Shown one piece after another: positions 15,262 through 22,604 of a DNA stretch of 30,664 nucleotides. The notes beneath the pieces are model-generated. The model was given only the letters and a program-made list of their open reading frames with translations. It was not told the origin of the DNA and searched no databases. This DNA comes from a virus: the IMG/VR virus record IMGVR_UViG_3300027747_000072, positions 1-30,664 of that record; one strand, given 5' to 3'. Made by a program: the position numbers and the translations under genes. The first letter of the stretch is position 1, and each line of letters starts with the position of its first letter.

Positions 15262-15684
15262 TTATACCTGTACTGTAACGCTGTTTAAACTTGCCGTGGC
15301 AACCAAATCATTGGGGGTTAGCCCATTGTCATTTGCCCTAGCGCCACCAATCGGATTCCAGCCCCATTGGAAAACCCTACTACCGCCGTCTGGCCCGCCG
15401 CCACCAAGCGCCCCTGCCGCACCATCAAGCACCTGTAGACCGTTTAAACCTGATGCGTAGTAGCTCAAGTCTGGCCTTGGGTTGCGAATGCCCTGCGGAT
15501 CATTCACCGGGTACATACCCAACTGCAATTGAGGCTGATCTGGCTCCCAGCATTCTGGGCAAACCAAGATGTTTGTCAGCTTGGTTTTGATCGTCAGCTT
15601 CTTCAACTGCTTCAACATATACCTTTGACCACAGCGATCGCATTCCGCTATGGCATATTTGCCAGAAGCAAAACGATTAGGCAT
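15262..15684 (-). CDS. Zinc-ribbon neck-region protein, 140 aa
   Basis: Two CxxC knuckles, C15-x2-C18 and C42-x2-C45, are separated by a Lys-rich beta hairpin and should bind one zinc ion. GMYPVNDPQGIRNPRPDLSY follows at 56-75. The second half is Gly/Pro-rich (AAGALGGGGPDGG) with FQWGWNPIGG. The gene overlaps the adaptor gene by 8 bases and has GAGGA before its ATG. This zinc ribbon plus NPRPD pattern seems to travel with gp4-like adaptors in related phages. A structural part of the neck or tail is likely, not an enzyme. Two GTTTAAAC sites each code a Leu-Asn pair within it. Confidence 0.78.
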   Translation of the reverse strand: MPNRFASGKYAIAECDRCGQRYMLKQLKKLTIKTKLTNILVCPECWEPDQPQLQLGMYPVNDPQGIRNPRPDLSYYASGLNGLQVLDGAAGALGGGGPDGGSRVFQWGWNPIGGARANDNGLTPNDLVATASLNSVTVQV

Positions 15685-16600
15685 ACATCAAGTTCCTCGG
15701 GACGTACCTGTCTGGCGCTTTGTCTCGGTCTTCGGTCGAAGCAAGCGTCCATTGCTCTTCATATTCATTTTTCAAAAAGTCACGAACATTCATGGCTTGC
15801 GGAATTTTTTGGGAAAGGTAAAAGGCCAAGCCAGCCACCATGCATGGAATAAATCGAAAAGGAATGTCTTGATACACCTGACCGGACGCACCGGAGTCTT
15901 GGATGCGTCTCAGGCGGTAGTAAACAAACAAGTAAGGGCCACCACCGTCGCCGGTTGGATAGACGTTGATACTTGGCAAATTTTGAACGGTCATGCTTGC
16001 GCCGTCAGCGTGGGATGCGGCAGTAGTGCCATTTTGTCCACGGGCGCAATTAATCAACTGATCGCCATCCACAGACTGGTAATAAATGGTTTCGCTATCA
16101 ATCAACACAAAGCCATTGGTCGTCAGCTCAGAGATATTGTTTACCGTGATGGTGGTATCGGTTGCCGAAATTGCGCCGTTTAAAGTGGCTGTGGTGGCGT
16201 TGGATTGGCCTGACTGACGGTTGATCCACAACTGGATTGGACGACCTTGCGCCAACTTATTGGGAATCGTCATGTAAGTGGATTCGCTGATCCGACTGAT
16301 ATTGATGTCGGATTGCTGTGGAGTCCCGTTCCCGGTGCGGGTCACGGTATCCAAAAGATCAATTGTGTCCACGGGGATGGGGTAGCAAGCCTGTCCGGTG
16401 AGAATGGGGATAACGCCCTGCTCAATTGTCCACAAGTTAATCCCACGGTTTGCCCACTCAATGGTCATGATGTTCAGCGAACGCCGAGCTGTTCTCATGT
16501 CGTAGCCAGTTTTCATTTCCTGACCGCAACGCTCATACGCCTCTTCAACTAAATTGACGAGATCAAGATTGAATGAGGTTGTTCCGCTGGTGGTGGACAT
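15677..16600 (-). CDS. gp4-like / tail-tubular-A-like neck adaptor, 307 aa
   Basis: Adaptor that forms the ring below the portal in short-tailed phages. Residues 10-60 carry the family opening: LVEEAYERCGQEMKTGYDM, then RSLNIMTIEWANRGINLWTI. Residues ~100-130 hold RISESTYMTIPNK and GRPIQLWINRQ, and 222-240 hold FVYYRLRRIQDSG. The C-terminal third is helical (AGLAFYLSQKIPQA). Between INRQ and the second half lies a Thr-rich stretch (148-203) with LIDSETIYYQ and CARGQNGTTAASHADG. This reads as a separate beta module inserted into the adaptor and is matched by one in the 880-aa protein. The start overlaps the preceding stop (TAATG). Confidence 0.82.
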   Translation of the reverse strand: MSTTSGTTSFNLDLVNLVEEAYERCGQEMKTGYDMRTARRSLNIMTIEWANRGINLWTIEQGVIPILTGQACYPIPVDTIDLLDTVTRTGNGTPQQSDINISRISESTYMTIPNKLAQGRPIQLWINRQSGQSNATTATLNGAISATDTTITVNNISELTTNGFVLIDSETIYYQSVDGDQLINCARGQNGTTAASHADGASMTVQNLPSINVYPTGDGGGPYLFVYYRLRRIQDSGASGQVYQDIPFRFIPCMVAGLAFYLSQKIPQAMNVRDFLKNEYEEQWTLASTEDRDKAPDRYVPRNLMYA

Positions 16601-16845
16601 TATTTAGCCGCTCTCATGTTGTCAATCAAATTTGGATAGGGTCTGCCAGCGGCCTTTGCGGCGGCTTTAGCCTTTGCCTTTTTGGCGGGTGACAGCGTTT
16701 TGTGCTTCTTGGCAGGATTGGGCGTATTCCAAACTTCACCGCCCTCCTTGAATTGTTTAAACGCAGTGTCATCCCGGCGAGCTTTGCGCTTGGCTACCGG
16801 CATCTTAGAGGGGGCAATGTCCCCCATTCCTCGGCTGGACATCAT
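16600..16845 (-). CDS. Histone-tail-like small basic protein, 81 aa
   Basis: About one third of residues are Lys or Arg. After MMSSRGMGDIAPSKM, a basic AKRKARRDD patch, and FKEGGEVWNTPNPAKKHK comes a run SPAKKAKAKAAAKAAGR that resembles histone H1 or bacterial histone-like tails, then PYPNLIDNMRAAK. The last block is a pattern I recall from other phage proteins. A methionine doublet leaves two possible starts (16845 or 16842); the first gives an ATGA overlap with the upstream gene. The stop TAA overlaps the neck gene ATG. DNA binding is inferred from composition only. Confidence 0.75.
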   Translation of the reverse strand: MMSSRGMGDIAPSKMPVAKRKARRDDTAFKQFKEGGEVWNTPNPAKKHKTLSPAKKAKAKAAAKAAGRPYPNLIDNMRAAK

Positions 16846-18044
16846 TTCCGCCCTTTCATCATGCCGCCACCGGACATCTTAGAGATAGTGCCTTTGGTTT
16901 TGCCACGAATTGCAATGCCATCGCCTCGGCTGGAAGCTGAACTCACAGAGCCGCCTTTGGCAAACTTCTTGACTGCCCCGCCCTTTTTGTAGCCATACAT
17001 AGGGGACAGAGCTACATCACTCTCATAAGCATAGTCGCCCGGCTTGGCTTTACCTGCTCCCGGCCTTGCATTCATTACGGGGTCTTTAGCATCTTTTCTG
17101 GCTTGAGCGGCTTGTTTCCTAGCGGCGGCTTGAGCGGCTTTTGCTTCGGCGGCGGCGGCTCTGCCTTCCACTTCAGCAATTTTTTCCATGCCCTTTGGGC
17201 CAGCGGCCCAAGCATTTGGATTGCTTACAGCCGCATTGCGACCCGGGAACATCGTATTGCGAAGTTGCGACAAATCCTTTAAACGCTGTCCTGCGGCGCT
17301 CAAAATACCTTCTCCAGTCTCTCCAGCAAGTTTTAAGGCATTGCGACCACCCATGTTGGCTAAAGCCTTTGCGCCAGTTGCGATAGTTTTAATCCCAAAT
17401 GATGCGGGGTTGAGAATCATTTCTGGATGAGAACCTTCAAGAGCCTCAGATTCGGGAGTTCCTAGCCTAGCAGGCCGAGGAATTTCGTTAAATGGGGTTG
17501 ATGAAGAAATTTCTCCACGGCTTTTGGTTGCTTCAAGATCACGAGGATTTGAAACAGGGGGCTTGCCTGTTTTAAGCGCCTTGGCGACGTTATCGTTAAT
17601 ATCGTCTTGAAATGTTCTTTTTCGTGGGGCCAGTTGCGTGAACTCTTGTGCGGGAGGGCGCTTGCCGCTCAGCGCATCACGAACATCTTGGCGGGTGTCT
17701 TGATTAAACTCATTTGCCACCCTTTTTGCCTCAAGCATTTTCATGTGTGCATCGTCTATAGATAGCGCACTGCCCGGATTTAAATTTGGTGTATTTTTTT
17801 CTTGGAGCCGAGCATTGCGAGCGGCAAGCGGGCTAACGCTTTCTTCATCATTTGCAACCGCACGGCGCATTGCCGCAGTGTTTCTGGCAATAGTATCTCG
17901 ATCAATCGCCCCATTTCGAACGTAAACATTCTGTGCGCCTTCATCGCTATACGGAGATGAGTCATCCCCGGTGACGACTTCTCCTGCGTAATAACGCTTG
18001 ATTTTGCCGCCGCCTTTAAATTTCATTGGTTTTTTTGTAGCCAT
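16842..18044 (-). CDS. Ala/Lys-rich structural or internal protein, 400 aa
   Basis: The ATG at 18044 is chosen for the GAGGT site upstream; the longer frame to 18137 runs into the preceding gene. The N-terminus is basic (MKFKGGGKIKRYYAGE), the centre is polar and probably disordered, residues ~225-265 hold a glycine/alanine-rich helix region (FGIKTIATGAKALANMGG), and residues ~295-345 an Ala/Lys helix (EGRAAAAEAKAAQAAARK). The C-terminus has GYKKGGAVKKFAKGG followed by RGDGIAIRGKTKG, the best copy of the shared motif. Homologous tails occur in many uncultured phage proteins. The function is unknown; an internal virion or ejection protein is plausible from the helix-rich, low-complexity layout. 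Its stop overlaps the next start (ATGA). Confidence 0.75.
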   Translation of the reverse strand: MATKKPMKFKGGGKIKRYYAGEVVTGDDSSPYSDEGAQNVYVRNGAIDRDTIARNTAAMRRAVANDEESVSPLAARNARLQEKNTPNLNPGSALSIDDAHMKMLEAKRVANEFNQDTRQDVRDALSGKRPPAQEFTQLAPRKRTFQDDINDNVAKALKTGKPPVSNPRDLEATKSRGEISSSTPFNEIPRPARLGTPESEALEGSHPEMILNPASFGIKTIATGAKALANMGGRNALKLAGETGEGILSAAGQRLKDLSQLRNTMFPGRNAAVSNPNAWAAGPKGMEKIAEVEGRAAAAEAKAAQAAARKQAAQARKDAKDPVMNARPGAGKAKPGDYAYESDVALSPMYGYKKGGAVKKFAKGGSVSSASSRGDGIAIRGKTKGTISKMSGGGMMKGRK

Positions 18045-18051
18045 GACAACC

Positions 18052-18600
18052 TCACATCTTGATGTTTTTAGCTTTGGTGTGGCCTTTAAGCTGGATAGTG
18101 TGTTCGCCATGACCACGCTTGCCGCCGGAAGGAACACTGCCCATTGGGGTGGTAATCATGCCGCCCTTGGCGTACTTCATCATGCCGCCCTTTTTCATGC
18201 CGGGAGCCATGCCCATCATTTGCTTTTTGTCCAGAGCCATGTCTGCCTTAGAGCCTTCTTTCATGCCCTTCTTCTCAACATCTTTGCCGGACTTTTCAAA
18301 AGCCGCCATAGTCATTCCGCCTTTTTTAAGCTTCAACTTGGTTCCGGAATCGCCTTTATGCTCTTGCATATCGTGTTGTTTAAACGCTTTCTTAATCATG
18401 GCTTTATCTTGGGCCATGTCAGACTTATCGCCTTCCATTGTTTTCTTCATAGCAACACCACCTTCTTTAAATTTTTTACCTTTGCTGGCCTGACTAAAGT
18501 CTTCACCAACAGATTGAGGAACACCAACTTTTTTTGCAAATGCAGGGTTGTGAGCCACGGCATCCATGAATTTTTTTTGCTTAGGACTTGTTGCTGGCAT
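18052..18600 (-). CDS. Lys/Met/Gly-rich phage protein, 182 aa
   Basis: Start taken at the ATG at 18600; a GTG one codon earlier is also possible. The N-terminus SPKQKKFMDAVAHNPAFAKK, followed by GVPQSVGEDFSQASKGKKF, is a conserved phage head-of-protein pattern. The remainder is low complexity: a G-[DS]-K-[SA]-D-M-A-x-D-K block occurs twice (GDKSDMAQDK and GSKADMALDK), KKGGM occurs three times, and the end reads LKGHTKAKNIKM. It is highly basic and rich in methionine, with no membrane segment. The function is unknown. Together with its neighbours it forms a run of Lys/Gly-rich proteins that may be packaged with DNA or act in assembly. Confidence 0.75.
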   Translation of the reverse strand: MPATSPKQKKFMDAVAHNPAFAKKVGVPQSVGEDFSQASKGKKFKEGGVAMKKTMEGDKSDMAQDKAMIKKAFKQHDMQEHKGDSGTKLKLKKGGMTMAAFEKSGKDVEKKGMKEGSKADMALDKKQMMGMAPGMKKGGMMKYAKGGMITTPMGSVPSGGKRGHGEHTIQLKGHTKAKNIKM

Positions 18601-18839
18601 CACTTTTCCCCTTTGATAAGCTGGTCAATCTTTGCTTCAAGGCGGTTAAACCGTTGGTCAATGTGGTCAGTAAGTCTTGCAACTTCTGCTTTAGTAGCTG
18701 TATCACGAGCAATCTCCTCACGGGTTATGTTTAAAAGGCGCTCAAGGCGCTTTACATCCTCAAGCTTTTCACGAATGAAAAACCACAAACCACCCAAAAG
18801 GGCAGAAAGTCCAGCCGACCAAATTGTGTTGATGTCCAT
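18600..18839 (-). CDS. Small membrane-anchored coiled-coil protein, 79 aa
   Basis: The ATG at 18839 overlaps the stop of the previous gene (TAATG). Residues ~6-21 form one short hydrophobic segment (IWSAGLSALLGGLWFFI). The rest is a charged heptad coiled coil (VKRLERLLNITREEI, then VARLTDHIDQRFNRLEAKID). This one-TM plus coiled-coil layout resembles small phage membrane proteins sometimes annotated as holin-like or virion membrane proteins. It lies far from the recognised lysis genes, so a holin role is doubtful. Its stop overlaps the next start in TGATG, implying coupled translation. Confidence 0.75.
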   Translation of the reverse strand: MDINTIWSAGLSALLGGLWFFIREKLEDVKRLERLLNITREEIARDTATKAEVARLTDHIDQRFNRLEAKIDQLIKGEK

Positions 18840-19153
18840 TACACAAACCTGCCTTTTGTTTTGCCTTTGGTGGCGCAACCATCAGCCTTTGTTACATACC
18901 CGCCTTCAGCGCAATTCCATGCACGAAGGCTTTTGTTAATCCTCGAATCTGGATCGCTTGCGGTCTTGGAGCTTGTGAGCTTCTTCTTCATTCCCTCCAT
19001 GCGGGCGCAGAAAGAATCTCTGCGACTGCCGCCTTCCGGCTGAGGGCGCTTTAAATTCATCCCCTGAGCCTTGGCGGAAGCTCTCCCTTTGGCGTTTAAA
19101 CCGCCATTCGGATTCTTCCCTTCTGTTCTTTGCCATGCTGGAGTTTTAGCCAT
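18839..19153 (-). CDS. DUF6321-like small basic protein, 104 aa
   Basis: Very basic protein beginning AKTPAWQRTEGKNPNGGLN, with RRDSFCARMEGMKKKLTSSK at 44-63 and DPDSRINKSLRAWNC at 67-81, the pattern I know as DUF6321 in phages. It ends with DGCATKGKTKGRFV, one of the shared motifs in this window. The ATG at 19153 has GAAGG upstream and overlaps the glycosyltransferase end by 8 bases; its stop TAA overlaps the next ATG. Three cysteines (C49, C81, C93) are present but no clear zinc finger. The function is unknown; nucleic-acid contact or packaging into the virion would suit the charge. A GTTTAAAC palindrome codes its Leu-Asn pair at residues 19-20. Confidence 0.8.
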   Translation of the reverse strand: MAKTPAWQRTEGKNPNGGLNAKGRASAKAQGMNLKRPQPEGGSRRDSFCARMEGMKKKLTSSKTASDPDSRINKSLRAWNCAEGGYVTKADGCATKGKTKGRFV

Positions 19154-19898
19154 TTGCAACCTTCTTGTCCTCTTCAAGAGGACGAAGCATTGGGTACAGA
19201 TAATCCTCGCCAAAGGAGCCTTCAAACTCATGGATACCCATGTGTCCAAGCTTGATGGTGGGGTCAATCCAAACCTCAAATCCTGCTTCTCTGGCACGAT
19301 CACAAAAGGTGTAATCTTCCCCGACATAGCCTTCTGGCGTGGATTTGAAATCAAAGAATGAATGTGTCTTGCCATCTTGCAAACGATCATCAATGTACGC
19401 CCACTCAGGGTGTGCCTCACGCAATGTAGTAAAGACATCACGGCGGATGATCATAAATGCAGTAGCAACACGCAAGGCACGAACAAGACCCATTGGATTC
19501 ATTTGAACATGGCGGTTTTCATCAACATCAAGAGTAGAGATGTAGACCTTACCTTTTTTGCGAGCCACTGGAATGCCAGCAACAATACCTTTTACAGGGT
19601 CGCTGTTCCAAGCCATTAAACGAAAAATATCTTCGGCGTTGAAAGTGATGTCTGCGTCAATGAACATCAGATCAGTGCAATCAGACTCCAAGAAGTCATA
19701 AGCAATCAAATTTCTGGCACGAGAAACAACAGAACATCCAGAGACGTTGCCTACTTGGATTTGAACTCCGTGCTTTTGAGCTTCAACGCAAAAATGGGCA
19801 AATGAGATTGCCCACTTTGTTGCTACCTTATAGTCATAAGATGGTATACCAATCATGATCTTTCGACCAGCTAAACTGAAAGCGCCTTCTTGTTGCAT
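19146..19898 (-). CDS. GT-A fold glycosyltransferase, family 2-like
   Basis: Starts at the ATG at 19898 (250 aa); an upstream TTG at 19937 would add 13 residues and overlap the previous gene. The fold opens with KIMIGIPSYDYK, then SRARNLIAYDFLESDCTDL leading into MFIDAD, whose D81-x-D83 is the metal/nucleotide-sugar DxD motif. A later GEDYTFCDRAREAGFEVW (193-210) supplies the likely catalytic acid pair, and GHMG at 218-221 the usual C-terminal His. There are no membrane segments, so it is cytosolic. It should move a sugar from a nucleotide donor; the acceptor is unknown. Its place inside the virion operon, overlapping the next gene by 8 bases, suggests a virion protein or host surface glycan rather than phage DNA, which is inference. 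Confidence 0.85.
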   Translation of the reverse strand: MQQEGAFSLAGRKIMIGIPSYDYKVATKWAISFAHFCVEAQKHGVQIQVGNVSGCSVVSRARNLIAYDFLESDCTDLMFIDADITFNAEDIFRLMAWNSDPVKGIVAGIPVARKKGKVYISTLDVDENRHVQMNPMGLVRALRVATAFMIIRRDVFTTLREAHPEWAYIDDRLQDGKTHSFFDFKSTPEGYVGEDYTFCDRAREAGFEVWIDPTIKLGHMGIHEFEGSFGEDYLYPMLRPLEEDKKVANG

Positions 19899-19915
19899 GA
19901 TTTCTTTCTTTGGTT

Positions 19916-22558
19916 TTACGCTTGCGCTTCTTTCCAACTTAAACGAGCCAGAATTGTTGAGCTTGTAGTTGTTAATGGAGTTGCCACCACATACAAGACA
20001 TCTGGCCCATCGGGGTAAACACCAGCATATGACGTTGTCACGGTGTTTGTTGTGCCGCCGCCAAGGATTGAGTTACCCAAGTCACGCACACTGCTTAAGT
20101 CCAAAACTGTTTGACCTGTGGCGTTCGTATAAGCCGCCGCAACAGACTCTCCACCATTTACGGTGACGGCGTTTGTGTTAATTGCAATTTGAGCAAATGA
20201 AGATGTGTATGCTGTAGTTCCAACCGCAGGAGTTACAAATCCACCTGACATAGCGCCTGAAGCGTAACCATTTAACACCAAGTTGATAAGGTATCCAGTC
20301 CCAGTGGTATACAAACCTAATTCGGTTAATTGCAATTGCGCTCGGTTAATAATTTCTTTTCTTCCAAGCAAGCCAACAGTGCCGTTATCCACGGACGGAG
20401 CCAAGCGTATTGCCATGATGACAATTGGACTTATGCTTGTAGTTCCAATTGAGGTAGTTGTTCCGTAGTTAAAAATCAAAGATTTGTCATCATCAAAACG
20501 ACCATCCATGATTACAGATGAACCCCAGTGCGAAAGAGACGCAGAAGTATCAGGAACAAAATACTCCACAGAGACGGGAGCCGTTGCGCTGTAAGTGAAT
20601 GTTGTTGCCGCAGACCCGCCAGTTTGACCACGAGCGCCAATTACCAATGTTGTAGCGGTTTTTGATGTGTAGGTAATATATTCAACAGCACCTGTTTGGG
20701 ATGCTGTGTTTACTTTTACCGTTCCAGACGGAGCAAACAATGATGTGTCTGCCACATTGATTACGCCGCCAGCAACAGTTGCAGAAGACAGTGTAGAAGT
20801 TATGTACGTTATTGGGTTGACACTGTTCGCCTCATAGTGAGCCGCCATGTTTCCAGAACGCATATAAGCTTCATAACGCTGATTGTTATTGGTGAACTGA
20901 TAAATATAAGTAATTTGACCCTTTGCTGTACGCAAGCCAAAACGAGAAAAACCAGCGCCATACCAAGAGTAGTCGATGTACCACATCTGCATACGGGTCA
21001 AATCAAGAATGTATCCAGATGGGCCAGTGCCATCCAGTGGGTCAGCCCATTGCGATCTTGGAATACGAGTATCAATTGTTTTGGAAACAAGAGCGCCACT
21101 GGCAAGTGTTGCTCCACGGTATTCTGTTGTCAGGTATATCGATGTGTCACTTACAATTGTGTCAACACGATACGTCTGACCACGAATTACAATAAAATCT
21201 CCGGGTTTTAAATCGGAACTAAATTGCGTACCAGTTCCCGTAACAGCGCTTTGACCTTGAGTTACAGCAACACTTCCACTGATTTGGGTTACGCTGTTGC
21301 GCCATACAGCATACAAAGTTTGACCATCATACTCAAAGAACAATCCATTTTGTTGGTCAAACATACCAATACGGTTGCTTGAACCATACCAATTAATTGG
21401 GCTAACCTTCAGACTTATACCTGTAGCGGTAGCGGCAGATGGAGTGGTTAAGGTTGTATAAGTGAAAGATGTTGGACTTGTAACTGACGCAACAGTAAAT
21501 GTTCCGTTATATGCGGCTTGATCTGCGCCCGTAACAATAATTGTTGTGTTAGTCGTTAAGTTGTGGGCAAATCTTGTTGTTACTGTTGACGTTGTAGTTG
21601 AAGAAGTTAAGCTGGTTACAAACAACGCTGGACACAAAGATGTTCCTGTTGAAAACTGAATAGCTTTACCAGACTGATAGCGAAAATAGCGGCGAGTCTG
21701 ACGAATCAATTGGCTGTTTGGAGCCGCAGTTGCCGCAGAAAAAGCAACACCACCATCAAAGGTGCGAGATTCAACATAACCAGCGGGGCGAGCATAGACG
21801 TTTGTCTGTCCAGCAACTGTTGTTACAGTGCCAGAAGCCGCCGCCGCAGTCACGGTAAATGTATTGGCTGTTGGCGTTGTCGCTACAACGTAAGCACCAT
21901 TGACGTTTGTGCCGCCTGTTGTTCCAACAATGTAAACAAAACTTCCTTTTGCCAGCCCGTGTGGATTGACAGTGGTGACTGTGATTACGGTTGCGCTGGT
22001 TACAACAACGGCGGATGTCCCTGCGGCAACTTGAATACCGCCGCCAGTGTAAAAATATCCTGTATATACATATGTCAACGTAGGGTTAAAGTAAGCCGCT
22101 CCATTTGTTGTGGTTGAAGAACCGGGAGCTAACAACACAGTAATTGTGGTGGCTGTTCCACCCGTCTCTACCCAGCCCCATCCATTGATAGTTGAGTTGG
22201 TTGAATTTTGAATGTAAATAGGCACACCACTGGCAATTGTTCCAGTAAATGTAACGTCAAGCTGATTAGCCGTTGCAGTGCCAGCAATCGCCGTAACAGC
22301 AACAGGTTGTTGAGAAATGTAATAGCAACTTGGACGATTGTTTTGAAGAGCAATTGATTCCCATTTGGTGGGTTGTTGACCATATTCAAAATCGGTATCA
22401 ATCAGCGATTGCGGAGTTGACATCCGCATTTTGCCTACTGGATCAGAAGCCCCCGGAGCGGCAGTAAAAAATGGTGACGAAGCACCGTTATCAGTTTTGC
22501 CTTGAATAGGCAAAGATTTGTTTGTTGTTTGTTCAACAACCATCCATCCACCAGACAT
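19916..22558 (-). CDS. Large virion structural protein, 880 aa
   Basis: The N-terminal ~85 residues hold a conserved-looking head with MSTPQSLIDTDFEYGQQPTK at 46-65, seen in large structural proteins of other phages. Several beta modules follow. Two carry a P/A-H-[GN]-L turn (NPHGL at 198-202, AHNL at 331-334). One has TGTGTQFSSDLKPGDFIVI at about 440-458. One has NVADTSLFAPSG and GARGQTGG at about 600-648. Between and after these are Trp/Tyr-rich conserved stretches (YIDYSWYGAGFSRFG near 528; SHWGSSVIMDGRFDDDKS near 676). There is no catalytic motif. AGGAG precedes the ATG. The gene sits between head and neck genes and is followed directly by a glycosyltransferase. Head fibre, vertex or tail component are all possible; I cannot decide. 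Confidence 0.8.
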   Translation of the reverse strand: MSGGWMVVEQTTNKSLPIQGKTDNGASSPFFTAAPGASDPVGKMRMSTPQSLIDTDFEYGQQPTKWESIALQNNRPSCYYISQQPVAVTAIAGTATANQLDVTFTGTIASGVPIYIQNSTNSTINGWGWVETGGTATTITVLLAPGSSTTTNGAAYFNPTLTYVYTGYFYTGGGIQVAAGTSAVVVTSATVITVTTVNPHGLAKGSFVYIVGTTGGTNVNGAYVVATTPTANTFTVTAAAASGTVTTVAGQTNVYARPAGYVESRTFDGGVAFSAATAAPNSQLIRQTRRYFRYQSGKAIQFSTGTSLCPALFVTSLTSSTTTSTVTTRFAHNLTTNTTIIVTGADQAAYNGTFTVASVTSPTSFTYTTLTTPSAATATGISLKVSPINWYGSSNRIGMFDQQNGLFFEYDGQTLYAVWRNSVTQISGSVAVTQGQSAVTGTGTQFSSDLKPGDFIVIRGQTYRVDTIVSDTSIYLTTEYRGATLASGALVSKTIDTRIPRSQWADPLDGTGPSGYILDLTRMQMWYIDYSWYGAGFSRFGLRTAKGQITYIYQFTNNNQRYEAYMRSGNMAAHYEANSVNPITYITSTLSSATVAGGVINVADTSLFAPSGTVKVNTASQTGAVEYITYTSKTATTLVIGARGQTGGSAATTFTYSATAPVSVEYFVPDTSASLSHWGSSVIMDGRFDDDKSLIFNYGTTTSIGTTSISPIVIMAIRLAPSVDNGTVGLLGRKEIINRAQLQLTELGLYTTGTGYLINLVLNGYASGAMSGGFVTPAVGTTAYTSSFAQIAINTNAVTVNGGESVAAAYTNATGQTVLDLSSVRDLGNSILGGGTTNTVTTSYAGVYPDGPDVLYVVATPLTTTSSTILARLSWKEAQA

Positions 22559-22573
22559 ATCAATCTCCTGTTA

Positions 22574-22598
22574 GTTTAAACAAGGAGCCCAGCTCCCC
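22574..22598 (-). terminator. Weak terminator-like hairpin
   Basis: On the minus strand GGGGAGC and GCTCCTT can form a seven-pair stem (two G-U pairs) with a three-base loop, followed by TTGTTTAAAC. The T tract is poor and is partly made of a GTTTAAAC palindrome (22574-22581). It lies in the 46-base gap between two structural genes and may only attenuate or protect mRNA ends. Confidence 0.4.
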
Positions 22599-22604
22599 GT
22601 CAGA

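Noticed and set aside
18600-18839. Second holin
   Set aside because: It has one short hydrophobic segment and a coiled coil and lies 13 kb from the lysis genes; the three-TM holin is a clear match elsewhere.
17998-18939. A 313-codon plus-strand open frame
   Set aside because: It lies antisense to four well-supported overlapping minus-strand genes with ribosome sites, and its product is a Phe/His/Arg-rich low-plausibility sequence.
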